In this document: positions 1 through 11,799 of the stretch, one piece after another
Position numbering within the stretch: the stretch's first letter is position 1
Layout: each line of letters begins with the position of its first letter
Source of the DNA: Meandrina meandrites
Taxonomy: Eukaryota > Cnidaria > Anthozoa > Scleractinia > Meandrinidae
DNA: 64,000 nucleotides
NCBI GenBank assembly: GCA_963693305.1
Contig: OY855904.1
Span: forward strand, 15,523,496 to 15,587,495
Reading direction: 5' to 3'
Translations under genes and position numbers: made by a program
The notes under the pieces: generated by a model
The model's input: only the letters and a program-made list of their open reading frames with translations
What the model was told of the DNA's origin: nothing
Databases searched by the model: none

Positions 1-902
1 GAGTCTTCTCCAGCTTGGATGGGGGACGATATGGATTTTACTGTAAGTATTGACTTTTGTCATAAAATATCTATTCTGTTCCACTGAAATAGTACCTGCA
101 CGGAAATTCTTGTCCAACTTTTCCTGTCGGTTGTTTATCTTATAGAAAAATAAAAATGGGTGATCCCAATACTCGCGCAGGTGCAAAAGTATCTTGTATT
201 CCTTATAATGCCATTATTGATATTATGGTCACAATTGCTTGCCAAATTTACTTTTCCGAAGATTGTTTCTTATTTTATGGTGGGAATTGGTCTATATTTA
301 TTTTACAGAAAGAATGTTTTGCTTAGTTCAAAATAAGAGGAAAAAAGGATAGGTCACCATAATTATTTCAGTTACGAAAAAATAAGCATTTTCTCTCTGG
401 CGCATAAAGGAAAAGCCGCCATTTTCTCATGTGTACGCACTAATCACGCGTGAAGTTATGTGCAGCAAGGATGCGCAATGCAAAACTGGGGAACGACCTT
501 AATACAATAATTAAACAGAGGTTATTTTCTTTGCTACTTTTGCACGTTCGGTTAGCGTTCACAGCCCCACAAGATTTACATTTTAGGCACTTGTCATGTA
601 TGCATGTTTTGGTTTAGAATGAACAATATCCGCGACAATCGGCAGGCATCGAAAGATTAAAGATTTTCCGAAACCGGTAGGGAGATTAAGAAAAACATCG
701 TTGTATTACTATGGTTCCATGAGATCCACTCGACCAATCACTGCGCACGAAAGAACGGCCATATGCAAGAGCTGATTAGAGGTTATTATAGAAAACCCTG
801 GCCCAGAGCATTATCTATCTATAGAGCATTATCTATCTCTAACATCATCAGACTAACTAGGGTTCTACACAAAGGTGGATTTATCATTAAGATAAACCCT
901 AA

Positions 903-954
<52 letters not shown>

Positions 955-974
955 AGTTTTGATTATTAATTTTG

Positions 975-1021
<47 letters not shown>

Positions 1022-3040
1022 TAATTTCTTTCTTCTTGCTTCTAAAAGGTTATGGCTCTTCCATGCCAAAGAGGATCCTTTACTTTTGATGAAAGTAAGG
1101 ATGTTTCCAAAGGAACTGGAGTATTCGACTTCTGAATAGACTATTCTGTTATATAACATTGAAATTGATTAATTAGCAGGAGCCACAATTATGGCTCCTG
1201 CTCCGAGGGAGGTTGGGTTAGGAAGGAAAGGGAGGTACTACTTCCACTTCTCCCTTCTCTTTACTCCATAATTCAGGTGGAGATTATGGGAATGTTCGGA
1301 AATTAAAGAAACAAGCAACGTCGTTTTATGGAAAGCTTAGCTCGCGACTTCGTCGCCCGCTAAGCCGCTTCGCGGCCAACAGCTCGCTTCGCTCGCTTAT
1401 TTAAACCGTGAGGTCGACTTGTAACAAGTCTAAGCTTAGACCAACATTTTCTTTTACTGCCACTGATATCATTGATATCGACTAAACAAAAGCAAAAAAA
1501 AAAATAAAGAGAGTCCCCTCTCTTTAATCTGGTCAATTTGAAATCCATTATTTCGATTTCCTCTCCAAGTCCCAGGCGGGCGTTGAGAAAACTCATGCAG
1601 TGCAAAGCGCGACATCTGGTCAAGAAGACTCAAACTGAACGGAGGGGAAAATGAAAAATAGCTGAAATAGTGAAATTACGACAAACGTGGCTAGACCCAC
1701 CAGGGATAGTTACATTAACACGAGCCAACACGAGCTTTGGAAGACGTTAACTTCAGGTCATTTACAGGGCCATAGCTAGTAAGCCACGCCTTAGCAACAG
1801 GGGAATAGATTAACAAAGAATCCTCCCTGGCCTCCCTTAATTATATTCTTCTGCAACGAAGAAAACTTCCATTTACTGTATTGCACCGAATTCATAATTG
1901 TTCAATTCAAGTGGCATCTTTGCTATTGTCGTTACTCTGTACACTTCCAGCTCTACTTTTCTCATTATTTTTGAAATTTCCATATTGACATCCATATATA
2001 GCGGTGGTCGCCGACTGGTCTGAGCGGATTGATCTTCCGTTCGGGCCTTATAGAGTTAGTACCTAACCGGCTGAATATCTGCGCCTCCCAGTTCAATAAA
2101 AGCATGTTCACTTAAGTCTCTAGCCGTGTAATAATTGTTGTAAAGAAAACAATGCGAAACTCTTAAATAAGAGAGATTAGTATGGATTGGAGGGACAGGC
2201 GTCCCTCCATTGGCAATCCCGGGTAATTACGAACAATCTTCGATCCTGAAAATCGGCTACACCGTGGTTTGAATTGCAAAGATTGCTATTATTAATTTTT
2301 ACTGCGATTTGCGGCAGAGCGTAAAAATAACGAAGCCGGAATTTCAATTCAGGCGTTTCCTTTAGAAAGCCCGAGTAATAACGCGGTTATGTTGCTATGG
2401 CTTTATGTTTCACGGTTATAGTTGTTTAAGTGCATGTATTTATTGAATACTTAAATGAATCCAGTATCTCATCATTAGAGGATAAGTACTCATTTCACCT
2501 CACAGGTAGAACTAAGCAAACTTTCCTGTTGTTATAGATCTAGCAGATTATTTGCCCATCCGACCTTCTTCAGGTAAGCATAAAGTAGTAGGCTGTTAGT
2601 CAAGTAAATAATTAAACTTTTCTAGGTTCAGTAGTGTTCGCTTCAGTCTGTGCGTTCTCATTTCCTTACACCTTGGCGCTGGACGCCACCACCACCATCA
2701 GTTACAACAAAAGCAATAACAACATCAACAACAGTGACGACGACAACAGGAACGTTAACATCAATAAAGTTAATTTTTCGGAGCTGGCTTGCATGCTTCT
2801 GTGAGTGCCCATCCGTACCATCTTGGTGATCATCGAGAACAGCAGAAACAATAAAAAGCAACGCCAACAAAAATAACAATAACCACAAACTGTCTCAAAT
2901 GTAACTCTCGGAGTGATAAAATGATAATGGAGGCCACGAATTCCAAAAGGTTGCGGGCCACAAGTTAATTAGTGGCCTAACTATATGGTGTTATCCTCTT
3001 TAAATACCGTTTGATTGAATGATATGAATGAATGATTGAC

Positions 3041-3111
<71 letters not shown>

Positions 3112-3234
3112 CACAACATAACATAAGGTACCGTACCGTAACGTAACGTAACGTAGCATAACATGATATCTTTATTCATGAGTCTATGTGTTTAGATCTT
3201 ACGAACTAATTGGGGACATCTAACCGACTGACTA

Positions 3235-3295
<61 letters not shown>

Positions 3296-6200
3296 CTGAC
3301 TGCTAACATACCTTAATCCTCTATCATGCTAATGAAAGAGCTCCCAGCTCCTTTATTGTTCCTATAAAAGTCGTAGACCTTCCTTCTATAAGTTTTAAAT
3401 TTTAATTTCATTACTACCATTTACTATAACTTACTTTCTCGCATTCCTATATTCCGACGCAATTCTTTATACGGTTAGACTGCAAAACAGTCGTTTTTCC
3501 TCTAAAATCACTGAACATTCGCGTATCAATGGCGCGAAGCGCTTGGGTCCTCTCGATTCGAAGACCGCTCTAGCGCGTTCGCAAAAAATACGGCTGTTTT
3601 GCAGTCTATTATTAGATATAGACCCTTTAAGGAAGCGGTCACTATTTGGAGTTGTATTAAAAGGCTGATCAGTCGTGGATACTTCTTCTAAATGTTAAAC
3701 TTTAAAATAACGATTAATTTCATTACTACAGCTTACCTTGATTTTCTTTCACCCATTCTTATTTTCAGGCATAGTCTATTCTACAGCAAATGCAACAATG
3801 TCAACAACGGGTGAGGTTGCTTTAAATATGACAATTTAAAATTCAATTATGCGACGATACCATTTGTTTTTTATGAAAATATAACACGATCAGTCAGTGA
3901 AGTCACTGATTTCCAAATTGACGCCCATAAGTCGAGTTTTCATTATTGAAATCCTCACTCAGAGTCTTAACTCGTGCTTGAGATCGACCTCCGAGGTAGA
4001 TTGTTTGCATGTATACTGTTTGTTGATTACTTTATTTGTTCTTATATTCAATTTTAAAGCTACAGTTTCTCCTACAAGTGAAAGAGCACTAACAACAGGT
4101 GAGGCCTTTGAAGATCACACTGAATAGCATGCAACAGTTATTTTAAAATTCCTCGTGAATTGTAACATCCATAGATGAGTACCGGTCAATATATGTATCA
4201 AATGCGAAAGACTGAATGAGATTCAGCTAGAAGGGCAAAAAATAAGCAAGTGGACGAAATCGTCATTCGGAACCCTAACTCGTGCATGTCGTGCTTGAGA
4301 TCTCCAAGAATTTAAAAAGACCTCCTTTTACGACGAGGTAGATTGTTTGAATGTGTACTGTTTGTTGGTTGCTTTTAATTGATTACTTAATTTGTTCAGT
4401 CTTATATTTAATTTTATTGCTACAGTTTCTCCTACAAATGAAAGAGCACTAACAACAGGTGAGGCCTTCGAAGATCACAAACTGAATAGCAAGCCACATT
4501 TATTTTAAAATTCCTCGTGAATGGTAACATCCGTAGATAAGTACCGGTCAATACATGTATCAAATGCGAAATACTGAATGAGATTTAGCTAGCTGTAGGG
4601 CCAAAAATAAGCAAGCCATATACCTCTCGGCATTTTCAGATAAATGAGGATCTTAAGATACGACGAAGGGAAGACCAGGACGAGAACGACAGTGGGCGCG
4701 GAAACTATCCCGGGTCCCGTCGTGCCGCCAAAGACCAAATCCTTAGGGACGGACCATTATTTCCCTGGAGGGCGGGTATGAAAAATGTTCCTCTGCAAAC
4801 TTTTTCTCTTTATTTATGCACCTCTGCAAACACTTTTTTTTTCGAAATGCAAACTATTTTTTTTACACATGTCGTGTTTGCAAGCAATTTATTTTGTCTT
4901 TTTAGGCCCTGCAAACATTTTTTTCAATATTTTTCATACCCCCCTCCCCTCCAAAAAAATAATGGTCCGTCCCTTTACCCTCGGACGTACAAGCAAATTC
5001 ACCCCTCCCTGGTACAAGATGGGGGGGGGAGGGGGTGATGGGTGCTTTTTCTCTATTAACACATAGCGAAATTATTTTGCATTGAGTAGAAAGCCTTTCG
5101 CTCACTCTACACGATGACGTAATTTTCTCCGCATTCGACGTCATTAGAGCCGCCATCTTGGATTTCACCATTTTCTTAGCAAGTCAGAAAATAACGGAAA
5201 TTGACACAAAAGCAAGGCAAAATGCTTACGGAATGTAAAAAATGTATGAATCGTACAACTGTATTATAAAAAACTTGAAAAACTAAAGAATTTGGTCACA
5301 AATTGCGACTTTTGACCACACCTGCATATTATTATGATATTGCCATGGCAACGGATGAATGATGAACTAATGAGCAGCTACTAAGAGTTTTAGAACCATA
5401 AAGTAATTGCCCTTCTTAAAATTACCCTCTAGGGGGGTGGGGTGCCCCCTCCCCCTTGTACGTCTGTATTTTCGTACAGAACGGTGACGTCAATAACTTA
5501 AGCTTTATAAAAGCACTTTGCAAAACCAATGACATCCTTTCGAGATGATAGAAATCATATCCAATCAAGTTTGAACAATGGTGAAAGATGACGCTGAATT
5601 GATTCTTCTTGACATGTTTGAAGCAAACATCTCAGTATTTAATTAAGAATTAAGAATTTCCGTTTGAAGAAATTATACGAACGGCCTAACCTGGTTTAAA
5701 TGGGTGACGTAGTGAAAAAGGTAATTAAAAATCCTATTCTTGAAGAAGCAGTGGCTTCGCTTTTTGCTACCAGACTTGATGTGAATATTTCAATTTCCAT
5801 CTGTAATTGTAACGAGAATTTATAATAATACAAAAAATACATTCTGGGTATTATTAAAACACAACTGGAGATCGATTTGTTTATGTGTATTTTATTTGCT
5901 CGATAGATGCATGAGCAGTCATTATTTTATATCATTGATCAGTTTTAATTTTGTCTTGCTGATTAGCAGTTTTCATTGTAAAATTAACAGGAAAAAATAT
6001 TAAAAATTTTTAAAGACGATCTCTGGCTAAAGATATTTAAAAAGTACAAGATTTCGACTGTTCGATCTACAGTCTTCAACGGGTAAACAGTCGAAAGCTT
6101 GTACTTTTTAAATATTTTTAGCCAGAGATCGTCTTTAAAAATTTTTAATATGTTTAACCCTGGCTACGGTCCTTTAATATTTTTAGGAAAAAAATGTCAA

Positions 6201-7490
6201 ACAGACAGGAAATACGGTAGTATTTTCACCTCGTATTTCTTGAGCCATAATTTGAAGGAAATGTGTTGAGGCTTTTTGAAAATGATAGAAGTGGAATCCC
6301 GGAGGAGACATACAAATATTCTATACAAGCCAGGGGGGCTCCTCCAAACCCTTAATCTTTTATATACCAATTTTGACAGAAAAGATAACCCTTTCATGTT
6401 GCTCTGTTCGAAAATGTAACCATTTTGTATACCTTTTACAATACCTTTCACAACGCGATTACAAGAACACCTTATATGTAAATATACGTACGGTAGGGAA
6501 ACAGTAGAGCACGTTGAGAATTTTAAACATGCGCTATAAGGACATTGTCCTTCTTATTAAATTCAAACGGATTAAGCTGTGGCAAATGGCCAAAAAAATT
6601 ATTTATACTAGGATGAAACCTTTGTAACTCAGTATCCTTTTTTTATTTGTCCCTCTCATCGATAGCTATATTAAGCACAGTGACCATTGGAAGCTTGGTA
6701 GTCACTGCCGCGATTGCTTATCTCCTTCTCCGAAAGTATCATCGACCACACAGGAAAATTCCTCTAACAGGTAAGGTTTTCTCCATTGCATTGGCGTATT
6801 AACAGTGGTTTCTGTCATTTTTCCCGGACATTCTTCCACAGTGCAACTGATGAATTGTGGACTTAAATTGATGCAGTAATTTAATTTGCTCTGATGTGTG
6901 GACTTATGTAATTAATTGGCACACGACAAAAGCCAAAAAAGACAGCTTTAATGGATTCTTTATATATACTGTACCTCACATTCAAATTTCACACACAGCG
7001 TTTTATATTTACAGGCGGCTTTATATATGACGCGTTCATAATATTCAATCACAAAGACCAAGAATGGGTAGACAGTAAACTTCTACAACTCCTGGAAGTG
7101 AGACATGACTTCAAATGCTGCGTTCATTACAGAGATTTTGAGGTGGGGATACCCTTTGTTGAGAACATGCATAAAAACATCCAAGTCAGCCGCAAAGTAA
7201 TTGCTGTCGTATCAAAGAGTTTTTTCACAAGCGAATTTTGCAGTTTTGAGTTGCATCAAGCTATTTATAAGCAGGTAAAAGAGAATGACGACAGTATCCT
7301 TGTCATAAGAAGGGATGATGTTTCCATAGACAAGCTACCCGTGCCTTTAAAGGAAAGGTCTTTCATCGATTATTCCAATAAGGTAGAGAGAAAAACTTGG
7401 CGTACTAAGTTAATAAAGGCTTTAGAATCAAACAGAAATGATAAAAGCCTCAGCAGTAATAATTCAAACAATCGTCCATATCCAGTTTGA
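1..7490 (+). CDS. TM-TIR receptor, 3' part (Ser/Thr stalk, transmembrane helix, TIR domain)
   Basis: Single-pass receptor of the Toll/IL-1R signalling type; TIR domains recruit cytoplasmic TIR adaptors at the plasma membrane. Exons, all joined in phase 1: 1-42 (tentative), 3769-3810, 4066-4098, 4426-4458, 6666-6770, 7015-7490. The mini-exons read as a Ser/Thr-rich stalk (copies of VSPTSERALTT). Exon 6666-6770 gives a hydrophobic helix (TVTIGSLVVTAAIAYLLL) followed by a basic stop-transfer run (RKYHRPHRK). The last exon is a TIR domain: box 1 YDAFIIFNHKD, box 2 HYRDFEVGIPF, the SKSFF..S.FC..EL segment, and a box-3-like tryptophan (RKTW). It stops at 7488-7490 after a short Asn/Ser tail. In box 2 the usual proline of RDxxPG is Val. 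The ectodomain and start lie upstream of the window. No LRR or Ig domain is visible, so it could be TLR-like, IL-1R-like or a short Hydra HyTRR-type protein. TIR exon very sure; stalk exons likely; first exon uncertain. Confidence 0.88.
906..1019. repeat. (ATT)n microsatellite, two blocks
   Basis: Two ATT/TTA tracts, 906-953 and about 975-1019, separated by AAAGTTTTGATTATTAATTTTG. The poly-Tyr, poly-Ile and poly-Asn frames through it are repeat artefacts. Confidence 0.95.
2006..2095 (+). repeat. Possible tRNA-derived SINE relic
   Basis: The start resembles a class-II tRNA (Ser/Leu) head: GGTCGCCGACTGGTCTGAGCGGA is box-A-like, and CTCCCAGTTCAATAA some 60 bases on is a weak box B. No tRNA cloverleaf is complete. 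A decayed SINE or tRNA pseudogene is the best reading. Confidence 0.3.
3042..3300. repeat. Two (TGAT)n tetranucleotide arrays
   Basis: Arrays at about 3042-3111 and 3235-3300, separated by a short pentanucleotide-like run (CCGTAACGTAACGTAACGTA) near 3130-3155. All frames through them give meaningless repeats. Confidence 0.95.
3478..3606. mobile_element. MITE, 129 bp, TA target duplication
   Basis: Terminal inverted repeats of about 24 bp: the left end is GACTGCAAAACAGTCGTTTTT and the right end is its near complement, AAATACGGCTGTTTTGCAGTC. TA flanks both ends (3476-3477, 3607-3608), as for Tc1/mariner-type insertions. No coding capacity. Confidence 0.8.
3769..4458 (+). repeat. Phase-1 stalk mini-exons, one tandemly duplicated with its introns
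   Basis: Three mini-exons of 42, 33 and 33 nt (3769-3810, 4066-4098, 4426-4458), each flanked by AG and GTGAG and each phase 1-1, so adding or skipping one keeps the frame. The two 33-nt exons differ at a single base (AGT/AAT, Ser/Asn). The duplication includes flanking intron: roughly 3964-4270 and 4271-4620 align, with the same TTGTTTG...GTACTGTTTGTTG stretch upstream and the same AAAATTCCTCGTGAAT stretch downstream. This is a segmental exon duplication of about 360 bp period that lengthens the receptor stalk. Confidence 0.75.
4747..4974. mobile_element. MITE / foldback element, about 228 bp
   Basis: Long terminal inverted repeats: the left arm starts TTAGGGACGGACCATTATTT and runs into GGGTATGAAAAAT; the right arm is ATTTTTCATACCCCCC ... 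AATAATGGTCCGTCCC. The interior is T-rich with repeats of TGCAAACA. It sits in the intron before the transmembrane exon. Methionine-started frames through it (4778-5066) are not genes. Confidence 0.75.
4975..6665. other. Intron of the TIR receptor, repeat-bearing
   Basis: No coding exon recognised. It contains G- and C-rich tracts (4995-5040, 5428-5458) and a large foldback at 5997-6151. A TM/TIR-phase exon between 4459 and 6665 cannot be excluded. Confidence 0.45.
5997..6151. repeat. Foldback element, about 66-bp arms
   Basis: The left arm 5997-6062 (ATATTAAAAATTTTTAAAGA ... CGACTGTT) and right arm 6085-6151 are near-perfect reverse complements around a 22-base loop containing CTTCAACGGG. 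It would form a long hairpin in RNA of the TIR gene intron. Confidence 0.85.
7015..7490 (+). CDS. TIR domain terminal exon
   Basis: Terminal coding exon of the receptor above, listed separately because it is the firmest part. The acceptor is TTTATATTTACAG just before 7015 and the frame is open to TGA at 7488-7490 (about 158 residues). A methionine-started frame can be read from 6951, but that begins inside the intron; the phase-1 join to the transmembrane exon restores a Gly-Gly before box 1 and is preferred. TIR box order and spacing are intact, so this is not an obvious pseudogene. Confidence 0.95.
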
Positions 7491-8712
7491 GAAAGTTCTT
7501 TTAACAGCTCTGCGAGCTTCGTCGTACGCGTGAATAAGTTACGTGTCTGCGCACAATTTTAATTCAGTGCTCAGACTCCAACCATGTATGACATAACAGA
7601 ATAACAGAAGAGCAGCAAGCAAAAAGGGACAGATATGTTATACTGGTGGTCCTTAGAAATAACCCGTTAGATGTGTGACAGCCTTACTTGAGCTATGTCT
7701 TCCTATAATCGTTGACGTCGTTAGCACAGTGTTAGCTAGTCAGTTCTGGCGAGTTCCAACGAAGGATAAACGCCCTAGAAACAGATCGACATGTGGGGTG
7801 AGAGTGAAAAACAAGAAAAAAGTATTTAAAATGTTTTAGACATGCCGTTCTTTGGTGTTATGTATTGGAGCTACACTAATATTACCAGGGTACACCTTTT
7901 ACTACAAATTTATATTTTATACATGTTAATTGTGCAAGTAACTTTAAAAGTAAAGTGGAAAAGAAAAGGTTAGTAATAAACACGCCAAGACTTGTTGCCA
8001 CGACAACGCCAAAAGAAGTTAAAGATTTCGTGTTTGACCTAAAGATCAAGAACTGGTAGCGCGTCATATGCCCGTCCTTATAGTAGAGACCTATATAGCC
8101 GGACGAATCACAAAATGTTTGACGAAGCTCGTTTAGACGTCTAGCACGTAAAAATTGATGTAATGAAGTTATTAAAGCTGAGAAATGACGCAATTTATGT
8201 AAGCTTGTATTAGTGTAAGCGATTTATTTTGAGTGATGTAAATAATTATAAATTATTGTAGAAGAATGAATTGCGTGTCTAATCTTTTTGCTTAAGTTTG
8301 ATATCATTCTGTAAAAAAATTCTCTGTAATTTTTGTATTGCTCGTGTTGTTTTATTTGGGCCAGTTGAAAATCGAGAAAGATCGATAGTGTTTCCTTAAT
8401 CGAAGGGACGTCCATGAGAGTTTTCTTTTGTGCAGGTACACTTGTTCGTGCAGTACACGGAGCAGGTCATTGTGTTAGCATAAATTGAGAACTAAGATTT
8501 TGATAGCTAGACGATTAACAGTTTTTATCTGGCCCCTATAGAAGAGCTCGATCAGGAATTTTAAATCAGATGCGAGTAGATGTTGTGAGTAGTTTGTACA
8601 ACAAAGTTGAAGGAATAAACGACTTACTGGAGACAAGATTGTTTCGCACTGAATTGTTTAAGCTAATTCTCCAAACACACAGAGCTTTACATAGTCAATC
8701 TGTCCACCTTAA
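7491..8712. other. Intergenic, no gene seen
   Basis: Downstream of the TIR stop. Short frames on both strands have no splice signals or recognisable domain. No AATAAA was noticed close to the stop, so the 3' end of the TIR gene is undefined. Confidence 0.5.
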
Positions 8713-9709
8713 TGCCAACCGATTTTCAATTGCGAAGGAAAATCAAATTCAAATGTATTTTCGTTTTTCGTTTTCCTCCCGCCCCGTATAGAAATGGAAT
8801 TACAGTCCCATTTCCAAAATCCGTTTTTTTTCTCCATGAAAAAACGACATCTGCCTTTTATTTTCGTTTTTCATTTCCCTCACCTGGAGGGAAACGGAAT
8901 TCGAATTCACTTTATGCGTTACGTTGTGTTTATCGTTTTTTTTATAGCTCTAAAAACGAATTTGAATTTTCGTTTTCGTATGGGATTTGGAAAACGAATT
9001 TAGAATTCTTTTTCTTTTTCGGCCAAAGGCATTGAAACTATCAATCTTTGTTTTGGCGGGAATATTAAAGAAACAAAAATGGCGGCGTTAGAAGATGTTC
9101 TTGATAAAGACTTTTTCTGCTGGTTGATTTTCGATCAGAAGCATACCCTATGAAGAACTTGCTTCTGAAATAAAGAGTCGATATCCGAATCTAAAGGTGT
9201 TTACTTTACGAAGCGTTAAAGGTTTTGTGATCACTAAGAGTGTTGTAATCACCAAGGAATCCGGAAAAGAATTCCAGTCTCGGATGGAGACTGCTCGATA
9301 TCGTAGTGTAATCCGCAGTATCAGAGGAGAGGATGTGGAGACTTATGTGGGTATAACTGCAATTTTCTTCTTTTATGACAATTTAAACTGCTTTCAATTT
9401 GCAATGTTTTATTTTCCTACCGGTGCTGTCGTCAAGTTATGCTTATACGATAACACATCCTTTGTACGAAAAGGAAATAAAGAATTTGAAATTCGTTTTC
9501 CGAATTCCATGCAAAAATGAAAATTCACATCCGTTTTTTAGAGCAAAAAGCATAAAGTGAATCGAATTCCGTTTTCTTCCAGCTGCAGGCGAGGAAAATT
9601 GAAATAAGAAAATGAAAGTCGGGTGTCGTTTTTGCGGGCGTGGAAAAAAAAAGAAAAACGTAAATAAATTTAAATTTCATTTTCCCATGCAGTTTAAAAT
9701 CGGTTGGCA
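8713..9709. mobile_element. ~1 kb DNA element with long terminal inverted repeats
   Basis: The ends are TGCCAACCGATTTTCAATTG and its counterpart ending AAAATCGGTTGGCA. The similarity continues inward as A/T-rich sub-terminal repeats (AAATTCAAATGTATTTTCG against CGTAAATAAATTTAAATTTC), and GAATTCGTTTTC-like motifs recur. The middle (9078-9350) has a broken frame beginning MAALEDVLDKDFF, interrupted by stops, then a helical charged stretch ending with a GTGGGT donor-like site. I do not recognise this interior protein; it is probably a relic of an element-encoded exon. No certain target duplication. Confidence 0.7.
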
Positions 9710-11750
9710 CTGAGGTACACAGATTGTAGACGAACAGATTCGCTAAAATAGTTAACTATAAAACAGCGTGACAAAGTTGAAAAACCTAAAACCATCTTTG
9801 TTGATGAGATAATCAAATTCTTAAGAACAATTATATCACCAACGATTATGTAATCATTCTGGGACTGTATTAGGATAAAGTTTGGACTGTATTTACGTAC
9901 AGTCAGTGTTTTTCTCTCTGCTGGAACAGAAATATTAAACTAAAGACGGTAAAGGAAATTTAACACTGTGTTGACTCAGAAACTGGTAATTTTATTGCAC
10001 AATCTTTGAAAACAATTTCAAATAATGGAACTACGTTTCGACGTTCCCTTATAGCCATTATCAAGTCAAAAATGAATAATTTTATTTCTGACGAATCAGC
10101 TCGCGAAGAACTATTTTGTCCGCACGAGGTACAACTAGGCCTGGGGTCCAGGCTGTGGGGTCATGGGTAATGACGTAGGGCTATATAAGGAAGGGTATAG
10201 CACGTGGTTGTCATTTAGACCAAGAACGCGGTCTAGGAGCTTGAGCCATGGTTCCTACCCAGATTTCCTGTGCATTTTTTCCCCACTGGGGTTTTTTGTG
10301 GCAGTTTTTTTTCTGGCCTCCGTCTAACCGTATTTATTTTGTAAGCGGTTGCTCAGCTCTGTTCATTTTAGGGCTTTTTCGTTCGTTTTCATTTTCAATG
10401 TTTTAACGACATGCTTTTCAGTAATCTATTATCAGTAACTTCAGTTTGAACTATTTTTCTTGTTTGTTCATTCCGCCTAACTGGCCTTTAATTCGCGTTT
10501 TTCGTACACGTCGTTAGAGCATATGAGATTTGAGACAGATCCTAGAATCTTGCCTTATCGAAGTTGTGGCTCTCCAGCCTAACTGGCTCTAAGCCTGTGA
10601 TTAAGAGTTGCTCCCTAGCCTAACTGGCAGCCTAACTGGCACTAAGCCTGAGAGCTTACTGTGAAATGTAGGTCAAGGCGTGGGTTTGCTTTGTAAATTC
10701 CGCCTAACTGGCGCCCTATCGCCTTGTCTAGTTGATGTCGTAGCGACTATATGTAATGCCAGTCATTTAATTAAGTTTGATATGGATAAGGAAAACTGAT
10801 TGACTATAGATGTGTTCTGTAACAAGAGTTTTGAAATCCGTGTGTTTGAATGTGTTTTACTCGTAAATAAAGATTGTAAAATAGTGTAGGTAAATGAATG
10901 GGGTTCGGGTTGGTTTTCGTCAGGCACTCCGAAAATAAACTGATTTGGTTCAAAGCGTGCGTTGTTGTTTGTTGTAGAGTGGAGACAAAATAAATTGTGT
11001 AGGAATATAAAATTTAATGTGAAAGAATTCCTAAGAGGCACAAATAATATGGTAAAACTATGAGGATGGTGCAGTAAGCAATTTGCCCGCAGAATCACGT
11101 AAAGAGTTTGGCACGAATAGAGTCTTTCTGGCTGTAACATATCAAAGATTAAACAATCCAAACTTCGATCTGCATTTTTTTTAAAGAGAGAATTGTTTGT
11201 ATTCCTAGGCAGACTTCGGTAGACCATGTTTTGACTTGTCAGATGCAACTGACCATATTAAGGACGATTTACACGGTACGACTTCCTTGCATTACGCCAT
11301 GGATATAACACGAATGGTGTCTTGTAAATCAACTTAGCACATCCTTACGGCAGACGCGCGCGCGTTTAAATGGTCCTAAGTCGTGTCGCGTAAGTCTGTC
11401 GCATGCGAGAAAGTCGCCCATGTCACATATAGCGGTAAGATCAAACACTTGAATAAAGGAATCGCCTGCCTTTGTTTGACTTGTTCGGCAGTCGCGCTAT
11501 CGGATTTATTTTCTTCTCCTTACATGCTTTTACAATTGCTAAAACGTTGCACTAAATGGCATCAGTTAGCGTAGCTAAAAGTCAAAACGTGAAACCGGTA
11601 AAGAAAAATAACCATTTCTTGGTAGCTCTCACTCATAACAGGGCGACTGCCAGTTTTTAGTTTTTAGTTTTTAATACTTTTTTTATTTCTATGGAGGACC
11701 TCCCTGAAAACCACGTATTTACGTGACGGGCGCTTCCTCTTTAAAGATTG

Positions 11751-11751
<1 letters not shown>
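9710..11751. other. Intergenic with promoter-like block and GCCTAACTGGC repeats
   Basis: A TATA-like CTATATAAGG at 10181-10190 follows a GGGTAATGACGTAGGG stretch. Downstream (10475-10712) the 11-mer GCCTAACTGGC occurs five times. No coding exon follows that I can support. It may be an LTR-like or other repeat-borne promoter. The 161-codon minus-strand frame at 10763-11248 has no recognisable domain. Confidence 0.35.

Positions 11752-11799
<48 letters not shown>
11752..11799. repeat. (ATT)n microsatellite, likely LINE tail
   Basis: A pure ATT tract at the 3' side of the minus-strand LINE fragment. On the LINE strand it reads (AAT)n, as expected of a target-primed tail. Confidence 0.85.

Larger units (their letters stand above)
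1..3768. other. Upstream introns of the TIR receptor, or intergenic DNA
   Basis: Apart from the tentative exon at 1-42 (followed by GTAAGT) no convincing coding exon is seen. It holds (ATT)n and (TGAT)n arrays, a tRNA-like relic near 2006-2095 and a MITE at 3478-3606. A Thr-rich reading at about 2690-2770 (TTKAITTSTTV...) resembles stalk sequence but has no acceptable donor after it, so it is not called as an exon. Confidence 0.5.

Noticed and set aside
763..1159. Poly-Tyr, poly-Ile and poly-Asn frames
   Set aside because: Translation of ATT microsatellites.
10763..11248. 161-codon minus-strand frame
   Set aside because: No domain, signal or splice support; biased to Leu, Phe, Asn, Ser and His as expected from AT-rich non-coding DNA.
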